A DNA stretch of 64,000 nt from Tubiluchus corallicola (Eukaryota; Priapulida; Priapulimorpha; Priapulimorphida; Tubiluchidae), in contig JAQGDQ010000596.1 in the NCBI GenBank assembly GCA_030141605.1, positions 64,501 to 128,500 of the forward strand. Reading direction: 5' to 3'. The position numbers and the translations under genes are program-made. Under the pieces are notes generated by a model that worked only from the letters and a program-made list of their open reading frames with translations, did not search any database and had not been told where the DNA came from. Below are positions 11,734 to 24,079 of this stretch, piece after piece; the first letter of the stretch is position 1, and every line of letters starts with the position of its first letter.

Positions 11734-11829
11734 AGTATTGTATTGTATTGTATCGTATCGTATCGTATCGTATCGCATCGCATCGTATTGTATTGTATTG
11801 TATTGTGTTGTATTGTATTGTATTGTATT
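11734..11829. repeat. (TATTG/TATCG)n pentanucleotide repeat
   Basis: About 19 units of a 5-base repeat. A block of TATCG/CATCG variants is flanked by TATTG units on both sides, so variant units have spread locally. Confidence 0.95.
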
Positions 11830-14800
11830 AAGTAATAAATTAATCTTATAATTCTTATAATGCATATACACAGATTAACCACGTTTAGATCGCATTATAA
11901 TAGAATCGTCAGTCTGGTATCGTGACCATTGCATTGGTCGTGAATTATTTCATGTTGGTGCTGCCATCCGCCGCTGATTTTTGTCAATAAACTCAGCTGA
12001 ATTACGTCAGGCTATTTGTTCTGCCTCTTTAGTGCTTGCCTTGGTATAATGGGTGTATCATCTTCGGAGAATACTTTGCTCTATTTTTTATGTAGAATGT
12101 TACCACTACAAGCTGGAAACCTTACGGCTTATCCCACGCGCCGGAATTTACAGGAATTTTGACCTCTTTCACACGTTAGCTTTTAGAAAATCTTTTTTCT
12201 TTTTCGTCTATGGATTTATGAAATCAAAAACTTACATTTTTACGTGAAATAAGATCAACTTTATCGATATTTGAACTTCAGCTAAGTTCGGTTCACCACA
12301 CGCGCATGCGCTGAGGATTTAGTCAGCTAAATTGCGACCTGTCACTTAAACATTTCAAAAATAATGATGGTTTTTTTTTTTAGTATCACCTTCTTGTGTT
12401 TGCAGTACACCTCTTGAAACAAACAAAAAAATTTCTGAATTGGTGGAACTGAATTGTGAATAATTATTAAGAAGTAATAGGTTCATTACTCCCTATTTAG
12501 AGTGGCAAGTGAACACCCTTGATCCTGATAGACGTGCCTTTACAATTGATTGTTAGATATTTTATCCTTTCTTCTATCTAGTAACATGTCTGATAGGGAT
12601 GCTAGCTCCCTATCAGTTAAAGTCGGCGTGCTTTTCAGTTAAAATTAAACGATGATAAATCAGAATTTCTTTTAATTTAATCTAAACATCAGCTTTCAAA
12701 GATTGATGTCAATTGCATAAATGCATTTCAGTTTTCCGCGAGCTTTCGTCTTTCATGGACTTGTCAGACGTAAGGTAGAGACTAGAGATACAATAATAAA
12801 AATCATGGATAAAACTACATATAAAGTGTAAGTATACAATGACATTAAAATGAGAGATACGAAATTCACTATGCAACGGTATTAAAAGCTGAACAAGAAA
12901 CATTATAATTATCAATTTAAAAAAATGAAACGAAATTGAAACAGACAAACATATCTGAAATCTACTTGTATAACGATTTTGTCAACGATTTTCGCGCCTT
13001 CAGATTTCGTGCCATTTGTCTTGGATCACTCTCTCAATGGGTTTTAAACAGTGGGTATTATAGACCGTTTGAGTATATGGGAACGTTTTGGTTGCCAGTA
13101 GTGTGTGTGAGAATATATTTACATTGTTTTTTCTTGCTAGTTATTTGATTTGCTAATGTTAGTGTACCTGAACCTTAACTTGTTCGTCTCAAGACTGGGG
13201 CAATGATGTAAGTAATAATTATATTTAGTTAAATAATTTGAACTTGATGTTTAGTAGCTTGAAACGTAATTAGAATGTGTGGCAGGAAATGTAATTAGTC
13301 TAGAAAAGGTTTCAGTTGATTTAGTGCTACAGAACATTGGCAGTATGTATTACTTTCTGTATTTTCCATTACGACAGCTTCATTTTCATATTGTAAGTTT
13401 CAGTATGTCAGACAATAGCACATTTGCTTTAAATTTTCTGGGTAATTTGTTTCTTGTTATTCTTAATTTGTTTTTTTTTATTTAGAATAAACAGCTATGC
13501 AACCCATGATGTTTTCTTGTATCCATTACAGCCGGTATTGTATCTACCTCCGTGAAGTCCGTAAAGGACGAAAGTTCCTGTGAAAAAGAAAAATTTTAGA
13601 GACTTAATTGTCTTCTTTACGATTATGACCACGGCAAGTCTCCGAAAAGTACTATCTTATTTTCAGGGATAGATTATCAGAAACGTACACCTGTCATACT
13701 AATTTTAAAGAAATTTTTGCATAATTTAAAGCTCTGATATTCACTTGAAACACTATGCTCAAATTTTATCGAGTGTAATTTCGTTTCAAATTGACGCTGC
13801 TAAACCGCAATTTTGAAAAGTATAAGGTTTATTATTGAGATGAATAAAGTCATCATTATCGTATTGAGTTTCAGACAAACATACGATCAGTTATCATGTT
13901 TTGTCAGATCATTAGTAAAATCCGGAAAATCAAAGTTACTGAGCCTGTCATTATTAATAAATAGTCCATTTATATTTCAGTGACAGATAATAAGAGAACT
14001 GTTAATTCGTCGCATAAAAACTGAGAACGAAAACAGTAAAATTAATGTTTTTGCGTTATATATGCACTCGTCATAGTGGATTATTAGAGTTATTTAAAAA
14101 CAAAAACTATTTTAACTTGCGATTAGATCGTGAAATACGTGTACTAGTAATATATATAATTGTACTGATCATAAAGCATAGATTTGTAACAGTCACATGT
14201 GGAGTATTGAGGCGTGGCACATGAATGATAGTAGTAGGATTGAGTAGAGCTTCTCTCGTTGATCACTGGAGTGTTCGGTTTGAAGGAAGTCAGTAAAATA
14301 AATTAGAAGATTAAAGGTGATACAGTGTAGAACCCTTGCAATCGATTTCACCGTTTGCCCATACAAGTGGAGAGGAGAGCGAGTTACCACAGGTGGTACA
14401 ACAACGCATACCCTCAGTCAAAGATGTTTACAACATTAAACAATACTAGCTTGCTCCAGCATGCATACACCAAATGATTTCATTAGGGAGGACAGATTTT
14501 TTTACTAATTAGTAAACACGGATATTTAGCTCGATTAAGCACCCTGTATTTATTTTTTCGAGAAAACAGTCAGCTACTCCCTATTACTATTTACTGCAAT
14601 AAACTCGACGTGAATTTTTGAGAAGAAACGCGGTGCACTGTAACTTGTAAAAATTAATCAGTCTGAAACGCTAAAAACGTGTGCCGTCTGCAGCCGTAGT
14701 GCATGGTCTGTTTTTTTCAATAATTTTATTTGTGACATTTGTAACTCAGCGCTTGCTTTGTAAATAAAATATCAACTATATTACTAGGTTTCCTTCTTGT

Positions 14801-15165
14801 GCACTTAACCTACAAATTAATTATTCAACTGACTGTCCTTAATTTAGTTGACCAAAGAGTATAATACATCAAGGTCCCTAGTAATACTAATAATTGTAAT
14901 ATACTGTAAGGTATTGGATGATATTCCACTGTCATTAGATTTTTTAACATTCCTGGGCCTTAGTTGTATGTGTTTCGCTTTGCCCGTCTTGTCAGTGACC
15001 CTGGTGATGTTGCACTGTGTCAAACCTGCCTACTTTAAAATTTTGCCCTAAATTTCGCCCAATTATGAAGGGACGATGAGGTAGTTTTAATGCCGCCTAT
15101 ATAATTATAAATAATTGTGCTTACATGCTATGTTATATGCTTTATCTAATATTTCCTTGTTTCAG
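11830..15165. other. Long stretch without a supported gene
   Basis: Frames of 60-80 codons (for example 12709-12948 minus, 12936-13148 plus, 13279-13485 plus) are AT-rich, have no recognisable domain, and some begin with non-ATG codons. I see no tandem repeat, RNA gene or clear exon here. Confidence 0.5.
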
Positions 15166-15186
15166 TATGTATCGCTTTTTAGCTAA

Positions 15187-17342
15187 ATGGTAACAAAAAT
15201 GCGGAATTCATCAGTCCTAAAGAAATTGACTTCAATGACGATTGGCATGAGAGGTTTGTATAATGAAAAACTTAATAACTTATTTTTGTGACGTGGGACT
15301 TTTTTGTGACTTGGTTGACGTGAGACGGTAAAATGATAGAAATTGAATATCTGTTACAATATCTAATTGAATATCTATTAGAGTATCAAAAAAGAATTGC
15401 AGATGAATTGTATTTGAAGCTGTTATGGTAAATGTACCAAGCTGCATTGAATTAACATTTTATAGATTAATGGTGTGTAAGTTAACTAGATTATACCAAC
15501 GACACTTGACTTATTGGGCGTTCATGAGTATTGCAAAAATTAATCAGTCTCTTGTAGTCCTCTGCATCACATTTTGAACTATGTGTAAGGCTTTTATGAT
15601 TTTTAACATACTTTGTTGATATTTTATCTGTTTTCAATTTCTTTTGCCAATTTTGATACCCTAAGCACGTGCTTAGTTTGCTTATGCGTTAATTCGGCTC
15701 AGCCAGCAACGGATTAAAGTTTGTTAGTGCCCTAAGCACACTCTGCATCTGGTGCCGTGGCTCTCTCCTTTGCCCCGCGTCAGTTCGTGCAAGTTTTGTG
15801 ATTCAGAATTTACGTACTATGTGACACAAATCATGCGACATTGTTATGTAAAACAAGCTGCATTGCTCTATGCTGTATAGGATTTATGACACTTAAATTT
15901 TTTTTACTTCAAAACTAAATTTAAATTAAATAGGTCAGCTACTACAAAAAGGTTAGATGCTTCAGATAAAGCTAGCATGAGCTAAGTGCTGACAGTAAGC
16001 TGAGGCTGTGTATATTTTGAGTAACGTATTATCAAGGGACATTTGTCTACTTTTACTTTCTCATAAAATTCTGTAATTTTAATTGATATGAAGATTCATA
16101 TCAACCTATATTATTCTGTTTTGTGCAAAGATTATATTCCCTTATTTAGTTCGCATATTACTGATAAAATTGTCAATTTTAAACTTCTTAAGAACAATTA
16201 TTTAATATTTAGTATCCCACAACATAAAACATAGCATAGATGTTATCAGACAGTGACAAATTAATCTGTGTGATTTTGCAAATTTGACCTTCTTTGTTGC
16301 ACTCGTGTTATTACATGCTGTCATAATTTTGCTGTCACGGTTGTATTCAACGAGTCAGGTGCAGTCGTATGAATTTGAAATATCTTTTGGTTTGCAATAC
16401 TGTTTACAATTTTCAGGTATTGCAAGCTCCACTTGTCTCTGGACCACTTTTGTAGGTGCTACTCCTTTAATTCTTTTGTACAATTTTTGGATATCCAGTT
16501 ATGAAACCACTACAGTGAACAAGACACTCGGCTCAGAGCCACAGCGTACTCAACCAACATTTCTAGTCCCTAACATAGTCCATTTCATTCGGTTTAACCA
16601 GCCGAACATAACATTTGTGGACATGGTCTGCATCAAGTCGGCATTAGAGGTCATTCAGCCGCAAAAGCTTTTCATTCATTGTGATGTTCCACCGACAGGA
16701 AGGTACTGGGACATGATAAAGAATCACAAGGCCATCAAAGTGGTCGTGCGCGAAAAACCTACCCACATATTCGGACGTCCGATAGGAAATCACCTTCAGC
16801 ATGTCTCAGATGTGGCACGATTGGAAATATTGATGGAGCAAGGTGGCATTTATTTCGATAACGACGTGTACGTAATTAAACCCTTTGACAAATTTAGAAA
16901 GCATACTTTCACGGTCGGATGGTCGACACAGGACAATGTAATGAGTAATGCAATGGGTAATATGATTCTAGTCAGTGCGCGAGATGCACCATTTTTACTT
17001 GAGTATTATGACACGTATCACATGTTCAATAATTCCAAGTGGTATTTCAATGCAGGGGAGCTACCGGCTAATGAGATCCTGTCGAGAAAGCCAGGTATAG
17101 CTAACTGTGTTTCTAATGACGTATTTAGCATAACTACAGACAATGCTCGTTCAGTTTTTAACAGTAATGTAGACTGGCATGATCGATGGCACGCTGTGCA
17201 TCTGCAGTATCGGTCAAAGCCACGATTCCTTCCGCTCGATCCGCTCGAGGAATACGACCCGCAGAACATAAAAAAGCTGGAGACTACCTTTGGGCAGATG
17301 TTAAGATATACCTTCTATGGAACTAAAGACTTCGTCGACTGA
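15187..17342 (+). CDS. DXD-motif glycosyltransferase, type II membrane protein (GT32-like)
   Basis: Probable Golgi glycosyltransferase that transfers a sugar from a nucleotide-sugar donor. The open frame from 16284 has no usable ATG before the catalytic domain (its first codon is TTG), so an upstream exon is needed. My model joins 15187-15253 (ATG, donor AG|GTTTGT) to 16417-17342 (acceptor TTTTCAG). Phases match and give 330 residues: a basic N-terminal tail, a membrane anchor near residues 30-48, then a lumenal domain with PNIVHFIRF and GGIYFDNDVYVIKPF. The DND at about 170-172 is the metal-binding DXD of the sugar-binding (Gly_transf_sug / alpha-1,4-GalT-like) family. N-glycosylation sequons NKT, NIT and NNS are present. 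The catalytic exon is secure; the first exon is inferred. The sugar specificity cannot be told. A possible ATTAAA poly(A) signal lies at 17572. Confidence 0.75.
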
Positions 17343-17638
17343 GCGATCGTTCTCGTTACAAGTCAGCTGACGATACACTGGCACAAAGCAACAAGGTGTT
17401 ACGCAAACAGTACGGAACAATTTATTGTATGAAAAGTTTGCTTAAACGACAGAGAAACGTATCACGTCTTCAAAGTTTAGTATGAAAGCCCCATACACAT
17501 ATCACACAGCTTGCAATCTTGAAGGGCATGATCCGAGCAGTGACTTGAAAATTCTGAGACTAATTTTTTCGATTAAAGTGAATGGCCGGCAAAGTCGCTG
17601 GACATCAAAGACACTGAAGTTCTCCAAAAGGACAGAAT
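17343..17638. other. 3' flank of the glycosyltransferase gene
   Basis: Probable 3'UTR with ATTAAA at 17572-17577. Nothing else was recognised before the transposon copy at 17639. Confidence 0.4.
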
Positions 17639-18150
17639 CAGTGCCGGTTCCTCTATAAGTACTGTGAAACTGCAGCACCCCCTATTTTCACTTGATATTA
17701 TCGATAATATTCATTGTAACAAGTCTTTACTTCTTTCTTTATACTTGTATGGAACCAGAGAACGTGAGGGTAGTACTGTTTGCTTCACAGTCCAGTACAG
17801 TGCGCTCCAGCAATGCGGTTTAATGGCTGTTGTGCGCATGCGGACAAGCACACGTGTGAGATAACACGCTGTGCACTGCTAGCGTCTGCAAGGTAGAGAA
17901 AAGACTGTTGCTCACACAGTTTGTTGTCAGTTGCCACGTGCTTAAAACAATGGTACATTCTTCAACTGCAGCAACAATCCAATTGGTTTAGGATTTTATC
18001 GAGTTTATGTATAAATTTTCTTATGTTTGCTTGTTTGAAACTGCGAATTCAAATTACTACATGTTTGTTTTGCTTCACTCAATATTAAAACAATGGCTAA
18101 AAACTTCGTGAAGCAGCACGCCTAGTAATTTTATGTACAAGCCGCCGCTG
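17639..18150 (+). mobile_element. hAT-like non-autonomous element, copy A
   Basis: Begins CAGTGCCGG and ends with the complement of CAGCGGCGGCTTGTA. The flanks GACAGAAT (17631-17638) and GACAGAGT (18151-18158) match at 7 of 8 bases, the 8-bp duplication expected of hAT elements. Similar over its length to copies at 19839-20345 and (inverted) 59730-60210. No transposase is encoded. Confidence 0.85.
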
Positions 18151-19184
18151 GACAGAGTGGATGCTAAGATGGATAAAAAGAAGATGGCCATTGATCATTA
18201 TTCGACAGGTATACTTGTGAAAAATCTTGCAAGATGTGTGGAAGATCTTGAGTTCTTCAAATCATTGCTCCAATTATTTCTACACCTCTTCTCAACATTG
18301 CAGAAGCTGTGCAAGACACACGTGTGGCTTCACTGAATTTTGAGGGCAGGATAGATTCACTATCGTTTGGGATGTAATAAATTGATCTGTACTTTTACCT
18401 CGTTATTTTTGTACCACCCCCTAGCAATAGGTTATGACCATCCTGTATTGTTGCATCCACATTCCACAGCAAGAGTTGAAGCAAAATTGTAAAGAAAGAA
18501 GGAATTACATGATAACAATGCCTGAATGACTAGAAAAAAGATTTGTTAGGTAATGTAGCCTCATAGCAAAATAAAATAAGTGAAATAACTATTATTATAA
18601 TAATTATTATTACAGTAATAATAATAACTTAGATCATTTTATTACAAATTATAGAATTCCAACATTTTCACATAAGAAAATTAGCACTAATATTGCAATC
18701 CACTAAAATTACTATTAAAAAAACTAGTTTAGCTTTAATGTGCATCTCTGCAGGCAGTTGTTTTTTCTTATGTATAAAACTTATAAATTTCTTAGTAGTG
18801 GGAATAATAGTTTCTTATATAGTAAAAACACTGAATTGCGTAAACAGACGATATTTTCATCAGTGTTATTATCAGGAGTTTTTTAGCAGAAACCCAGTAA
18901 CCACCATCCGCCAAGCAAATTAGTGTACGCATTCAATACCAGCAGCAGTCTCAAGTCCCTCGACTAGCATCTTGTTCATATAATGCCCGCTGTACAAGGC
19001 TGCTACATGTCCAGCTTAGTCCTGGACACTGGCTAAACATTGTATAAAAGAATGCATGTCATCATGTTTTGATTACTTGCAAGCTGTACCTTACATTGTA
19101 TAATCACAACGAACACACCACGCACTGGGACGTAGTCATAACGGAAACCAACAAGAATACACGTGGGGTTTTTTCCACCAACAA
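18151..19184. other. Intergenic, no gene recognised
   Basis: Contains a short ATT/AAT repeat (about 18590-18630). Small frames (18133-18336, 18693-18923) lack any recognisable domain. Confidence 0.5.
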
Positions 19185-19390
19185 GAAGGGTGATATTTGC
19201 TTTTTTATTAGAATTGTTCAAGCAAATCCCAGCAAGAAGGATGACATTTGCTTGTTTATTAGAATCGTTCAAGCAAATCCAAGCAAGAAGGATGATATTT
19301 GCTTGTTTATTAGAATCGTTCAAGCAAATCCAAGCAAGAAGGATGATATTTGCTTGTTTATTAGAATCGTTCAAGCAAATCCAAGCAAGA
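19185..19390. repeat. 51-bp tandem repeat, 4 units
   Basis: GATATTTGCTTGTTTATTAG-type units start at about 19192, 19243, 19294 and 19345. Because 51 is a multiple of 3, both strands read through as 17-residue repeats. Frames 19069-19542 and 19033-19374 are explained by this and are not called genes. Confidence 0.9.
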
Positions 19391-19838
19391 AATACGTAAT
19401 TAATGAAAGAAAAATTATTAAATTAATCATTTGCGAATTAATGACTGAAATCAGTCACCTTTATCATGAACTTTTTGTTTGCATAATAGACATCTGTTGT
19501 ACTCAACTACATATACAAAAGACTGTAGGCCAACTACATTAAACATGTCCGTATGTAAAAAACATCTGAAACGTGTTTGAATTTGAAATGTCTGGAATAT
19601 GTTATAAAAACTTATTTATTCCCAATTTAAACCATCTAGAATAATTTGTAGACTGACTCTATGGTGAGTGTTAAAGAATAGTATTTTCTTAATTAAGATC
19701 TGCTGCCCTAATTCCCCATGCACAAAAAATACAATAATCTGAAATACCACTTTCCAAATGGATGGCTGAAAGGAGAATCACAGTATTTATAACAGTGGAA
19801 ACTAGTGTACAGTCTAAATCATGAAAAGTATTACTCTT

Positions 19839-20345
19839 CAGTGGCAGCATATGTATGGGAACTGTGGAACTGCAGCACCTCCCATTTTCACTCAATATTG
19901 CCGATAATATTCAACATAATAGGTCTTTTTTCCTTAATTCTTTCTTTATACATGTACGGAACCAGAGCACGTGAGGGAAGAACTGTTTGCTTAACAAGCC
20001 AGCATAGTGCGCTGAAGCCAACAACATGGTGGTTGGCTGTTGTGTGCAAACGTCTGAGCCCAGCTAGAAAAAGTATTGTCACTCACACAGTTTGTTGTCA
20101 GTTGTCACTTGCTTAGTGTGAATGGATCAAGCTTGAACTGTGACAATTTAGGCTATTAGTAAACAAAACATACTTTTTATTTAGGATTTTATTAAGTTCT
20201 TGTATAAATTATTGTATGTTTGTTTGTTTAAACTTACAATATTAAAATTACATACGTTTGTTTCATTTTACACAGTATTAAAACAATGGCTAAAAATTTT
20301 CTGAAGCAGTACCCCTATTAATATATTAGCTACAAGCCGCCATTG
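19839..20345 (+). mobile_element. hAT-like non-autonomous element, copy B
   Basis: Same family as 17639-18150. It starts CAGTGGCAGC and ends with the complement of CAATGGCGGC. The flanking octamers TTACTCTT and ATATTCTT match at 6 of 8 bases. The element ends only 46 bases from the stop codon of the minus-strand zinc-finger gene, so it probably forms part of that gene's 3'UTR. A TTTATT (minus-strand AATAAA) lies inside at 20177. Confidence 0.8.
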
Positions 20346-20391
20346 ATATTCTTAATAGAAATTATAAACAACCTGTCCAAAAGCATGATTA

Positions 20392-21369
20392 TCACCTATT
20401 ATTTGAACACTTTAGTTCATGTTGACTGAGCTTTTCTGAGCGAGCAAACGCTGTACCACACATGATACAGATATACGGTTTTTCACCCGTGTGAATGCGT
20501 TCATGTCTCTTGAGTACGAATGCTCTGGCAAAACACAAGTTGCACGTCTGGCAACGGTAACGTTTCACAACATTATGTTGCTGTTGTATCGTGCGCGGGC
20601 TTTTTGGAGTTACTTTGCACTTTTTTCGCACATTCGATGCATCCTTAATACGTGATCTTCTGAGGTATGTTCCACTACTTACGAGCCTCTGAGGAGGAAT
20701 AGAAGATGAGACTTGTGAGGATTTCATTTGTTGAAAATGTTTTAAATTTTCCGACATTGCAAATGAATTATCTAGTATGGCAAGAGAGAGATTCTTAGCT
20801 TCATCATTCCCTAAATTGCTAGTAGTGGGGTAATTTGCATGAATAACAACATCTGCATTAGTTTCATTTGACGTGAGAGTTGGTTGCACTTTGGGAAATG
20901 CAGATTCACTACATAAATTATTGGCATTCAACAATTTTCGGACACGCTTTTTATTATTGGGTTTTATATTTCTCGTTTGTAAAGCGTGAAATGGCACACT
21001 TGAAAATTTCACAGAATCCATCGAGTCCCAACAATTTCCTTCATAACCACTGCAAACAGAAGTCACCACCGCGCCACCTGCTGGCAAAATGTGTGACTCA
21101 ACATGTGAATCGAACTCCTGGGCAATATCTTCACCCGCAGGTTCACTGCACGCAGATTCGTCAAAACTGATATCTTCTGTTTTAATGGATACTACATCGT
21201 TTAGAACAATGCTGTTGTCTGAATCTGGATTCCCAGGATCATGTCCTTCACAGACGACGACTTTACAATGCCAGGTTCTGGTGTGGGCAAAAAATATGTC
21301 TTCCGTCATGAAATATTCAGAACAGCTTGTACATTTATAATAGCATGTTGAACTTGCCATTGCGATCAT
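20392..21369 (-). CDS. C2H2 zinc-finger protein 1 (likely transcription factor)
   Basis: A 325-residue single-exon protein, probably nuclear and DNA-binding. There is an isolated N-terminal finger at residues 13-34 (CTSC..HTRTWH, C-x2-C-x12-H-x4-H) and a low-complexity polar middle. Near the C-terminus are two adjacent fingers: CQTC..HERIH, a TGEKPY linker, then CIMC..HELKC (C2HC). IKTE at residues 62-65 fits a SUMO-attachment site (hydrophobic-K-x-E). The same plan is found in the gene at 27087-28097, so the two are paralogues, arranged head to head. ATG at 21369 and the in-frame ATG at 21360 are both possible starts. A TTTTTTTCAG acceptor about 50 bases upstream suggests a 5'UTR intron. Targets are unknown; I do not recognise a named orthologue. 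Confidence 0.88.
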   Translation of the reverse strand: MIAMASSTCYYKCTSCSEYFMTEDIFFAHTRTWHCKVVVCEGHDPGNPDSDNSIVLNDVVSIKTEDISFDESACSEPAGEDIAQEFDSHVESHILPAGGAVVTSVCSGYEGNCWDSMDSVKFSSVPFHALQTRNIKPNNKKRVRKLLNANNLCSESAFPKVQPTLTSNETNADVVIHANYPTTSNLGNDEAKNLSLAILDNSFAMSENLKHFQQMKSSQVSSSIPPQRLVSSGTYLRRSRIKDASNVRKKCKVTPKSPRTIQQQHNVVKRYRCQTCNLCFARAFVLKRHERIHTGEKPYICIMCGTAFARSEKLSQHELKCSNNR

Positions 21370-21429
21370 ATGTCTTTATATACAAGCAAAATTTCACGGA
21401 AACATCAATGACAGTGGAGCTGAAAAAAA

Positions 21430-24079
21430 GATTTTTATCAAATACGTACAAAACACAAGAAATTTTTAATAATATGAAGCTAGAATACAGAAAGAAGGAA
21501 TAATAGCTGTAAAAATTAAGTATTAATTTTGGTAATTCATAGCCCGTGACCGCTTGGGTTCGATACTCTTTCTGAGCGTTTTCATTCCTCACACTGTTTC
21601 TGGCTGTTAACTTCATAGGAGGATGTATATACAATGAAACATGGCTGACACATGTTCCTGTTCACTTATTAATATCTTCGGATACCCATGACAATGAGCT
21701 AGTGTCCAGTCTTGCCACAACTATCCATATTAGGGCCCTTTGCAGAAGGTAGTATTTAGGCTTATAGTGTGCCAAAGTGTACAAAAAATAATCAGCTACT
21801 ACAAGCTTGAAAAAAACAAATTTGCTTCAGCAAAAGGTTAGAAAGGGATAAAACCAGAGGTGGTAAAGACTCGTGTCATTAACTCGTACTTGAATGCACT
21901 TGAATGTGAGACACTCATGCTTAACTCAACATCCCTGCATACTGCCCTCTTGTCTCATCTGTCCTCCTCGCTGTGACGCAATTAACTGCGACGCAGCACA
22001 TGGTGCATGACAAGGCACATGGCAACCTATGTGTCAACACTATGTGAGACCTTTGTAAGCACAATTTTTAACTTTTGCTCAAACCAGACTTTAACTGTCC
22101 GTCATTTTAAAACAAATTTATTATTTTAAATCAGGTTTTTTAATTAAAATTATATGCTTATAGCACTATCAAATGAGCACATTTGCAGCTGTAGCGGCCT
22201 ACTCAATAATTTTTGTTCAGTCACCCTACCCTTGGCTTTGCTTGACAAACCAATCCCACGACGAGGCACTACAAAGCAAAGCAATACACAGTGATGTCGA
22301 GCAACATCCCACATAATGTTTCAATAAATCCAGCAAACAAAACAATATGTAACCAGATACTGGTGTTTTAATGGGCCCCAATCTATAATATCAAAATTTA
22401 TTTTCAGCAGTGCTACTGATAGCCTGATGATTTGTATTAATACATAAACTAAACTAAACAAGCCGCAACATAATCCTAGTATTGAGAGTGAGTTACAACG
22501 AAAAAGGAACTTTAGTTTTTAATACCGGGTATTGCATCAAACTGATTCTCAAAAGGAAATAATGCTAGTCATTTTCATCTTAAATTTCTTTTGCTAAAAA
22601 ATAACGACGCAATACGCGTAATCTTTTTTTTCAGTAACAAAGATTTTTGTTCGGTGCTTGGCTCTCTTTGTTCACGCCTCTGCCCTTGACAAAAATTTTA
22701 GTGAATTTACAATTTTTACGCACCAAAATAAATAATAATAACAATAATAATAGTTTCAATAACAGCAATAAGTTGTTTGGTACTTCCGGTTTCTGTTCCC
22801 AGGTCGCAAATTAATTTCTTAATTTATGTACAGTACAGTGTACAGTCCAGACGCATTTGCCCAGAACAGTGTATGTTTAATTTCATATGAACTAACACTG
22901 ATTGTCTGTCTTGTATTATGATGGTCAATGTTTTAAAATGGCAAATAAAGATTTTACTACTACTACTACTACAGTGCTGCATGTATTATTAAAATTATTA
23001 TGCAATATGTGTGTATATATACATATATATATATCGACCACCAACTTCATAACAAAAAATTAAGCAAAACGTTTGAACTTAATTTCTGTCGTCTACTAAG
23101 TGCAATTAAGGCTGTCATATAGCAAAACGTGGTTCTAACCATAACAATAGTAGTCCTTGACCTATAACCATATGCTACACTTTGTAACAGAGTTGAAACA
23201 GCCTTCAGAGACGAATTTTTAATTGCTCTTAATTAGTAAATAAAAAAGATATCAACTATAATTGATATTTTAATGTTAAAAATATTCATAAGCACAAATG
23301 TGTAATCAAAACAGTTTTCCATCGAAACACGTTGCTAATATACAAGAAACGGAATGAGTATACACAGTCTTCGGGACATAGCCTCTTGATTCACTTGCCA
23401 TATATTTTTGACTGTTTTTTATTCAGATCATGGCAAACTTTATTTTAGTGGCACACACCAGTTCAAAGCAGTTCCACTTACATATAAATCTTGAAAAATT
23501 TGATTTAGCCTGAAATTTTATACCACTTAAGTTCTACCTTTTTGCATACAGGGCTTGTGTCAGCAGGAATGCTGTAAAAAGCATGTAAATTTAAACTCCT
23601 ACGGATGACTGTTAGATGCAGCCATTTTGACGATAAGTCATTTGGAACAAGTTTAGATAACAGTGAGTAAAGTTTACAAAAATAGAGCATTCGCAGTGCA
23701 CACACCACTAACTAAGTAAAACTTTAAAGTACTGTATCTTGTCATTAAGATTACAAATACATTTTTGGTTAGTGAGCAATATACTTTGGAGACTGAGTCT
23801 GTGACATTTTACCAATTACTGAAAACATTTTAAATAATTAATCATTTTCTTTTTCAGTTACATGAATCTTTCAAATAGGTAAGCAAAACGCTAAGTAATA
23901 TAACTTTGCATGGAAAGTTTTTTGGAATACAGTTTAACATTTTGTTTTCTTCCCCTAATGTACGCTGTGCATATATAACATCACGTAGTGATGCAGTCGG
24001 AACAGTATTGTGGAAGATTTAAAATGAAAACAAGCAAAAAAGCCTTTCAACGCGAGTATGATGCATGCGAAAGTGCTAT
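21430..24079. other. Spacer between the zinc-finger genes, left part
   Basis: No supported gene. Contains AT-rich sequence, a retroposon-like end AAATAAAGATTTTAC followed by (TAC)n at 22945-22975, a TATATA stretch near 23010, and a dispersed-repeat end at 23868-23950. Confidence 0.5.

Noticed and set aside
16284-16416. N-terminal extension of the glycosyltransferase frame
   Set aside because: Starts with TTG, ends at a good acceptor (TTTTCAG), and is better explained as intron.
19033-19542. 113- and 157-codon frames
   Set aside because: Open only because a 51-bp repeat keeps frame on both strands; no start context, domain or splice support.
20880-21340. Plus-strand frames over zinc-finger gene 1
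   Set aside because: Antisense shadows of the coding region.
21850-22060. Possible hAT element starting AGAGGTGGTAAAGACTCGTG
   Set aside because: Only one end-like sequence was found; no matching second terminus or duplication.
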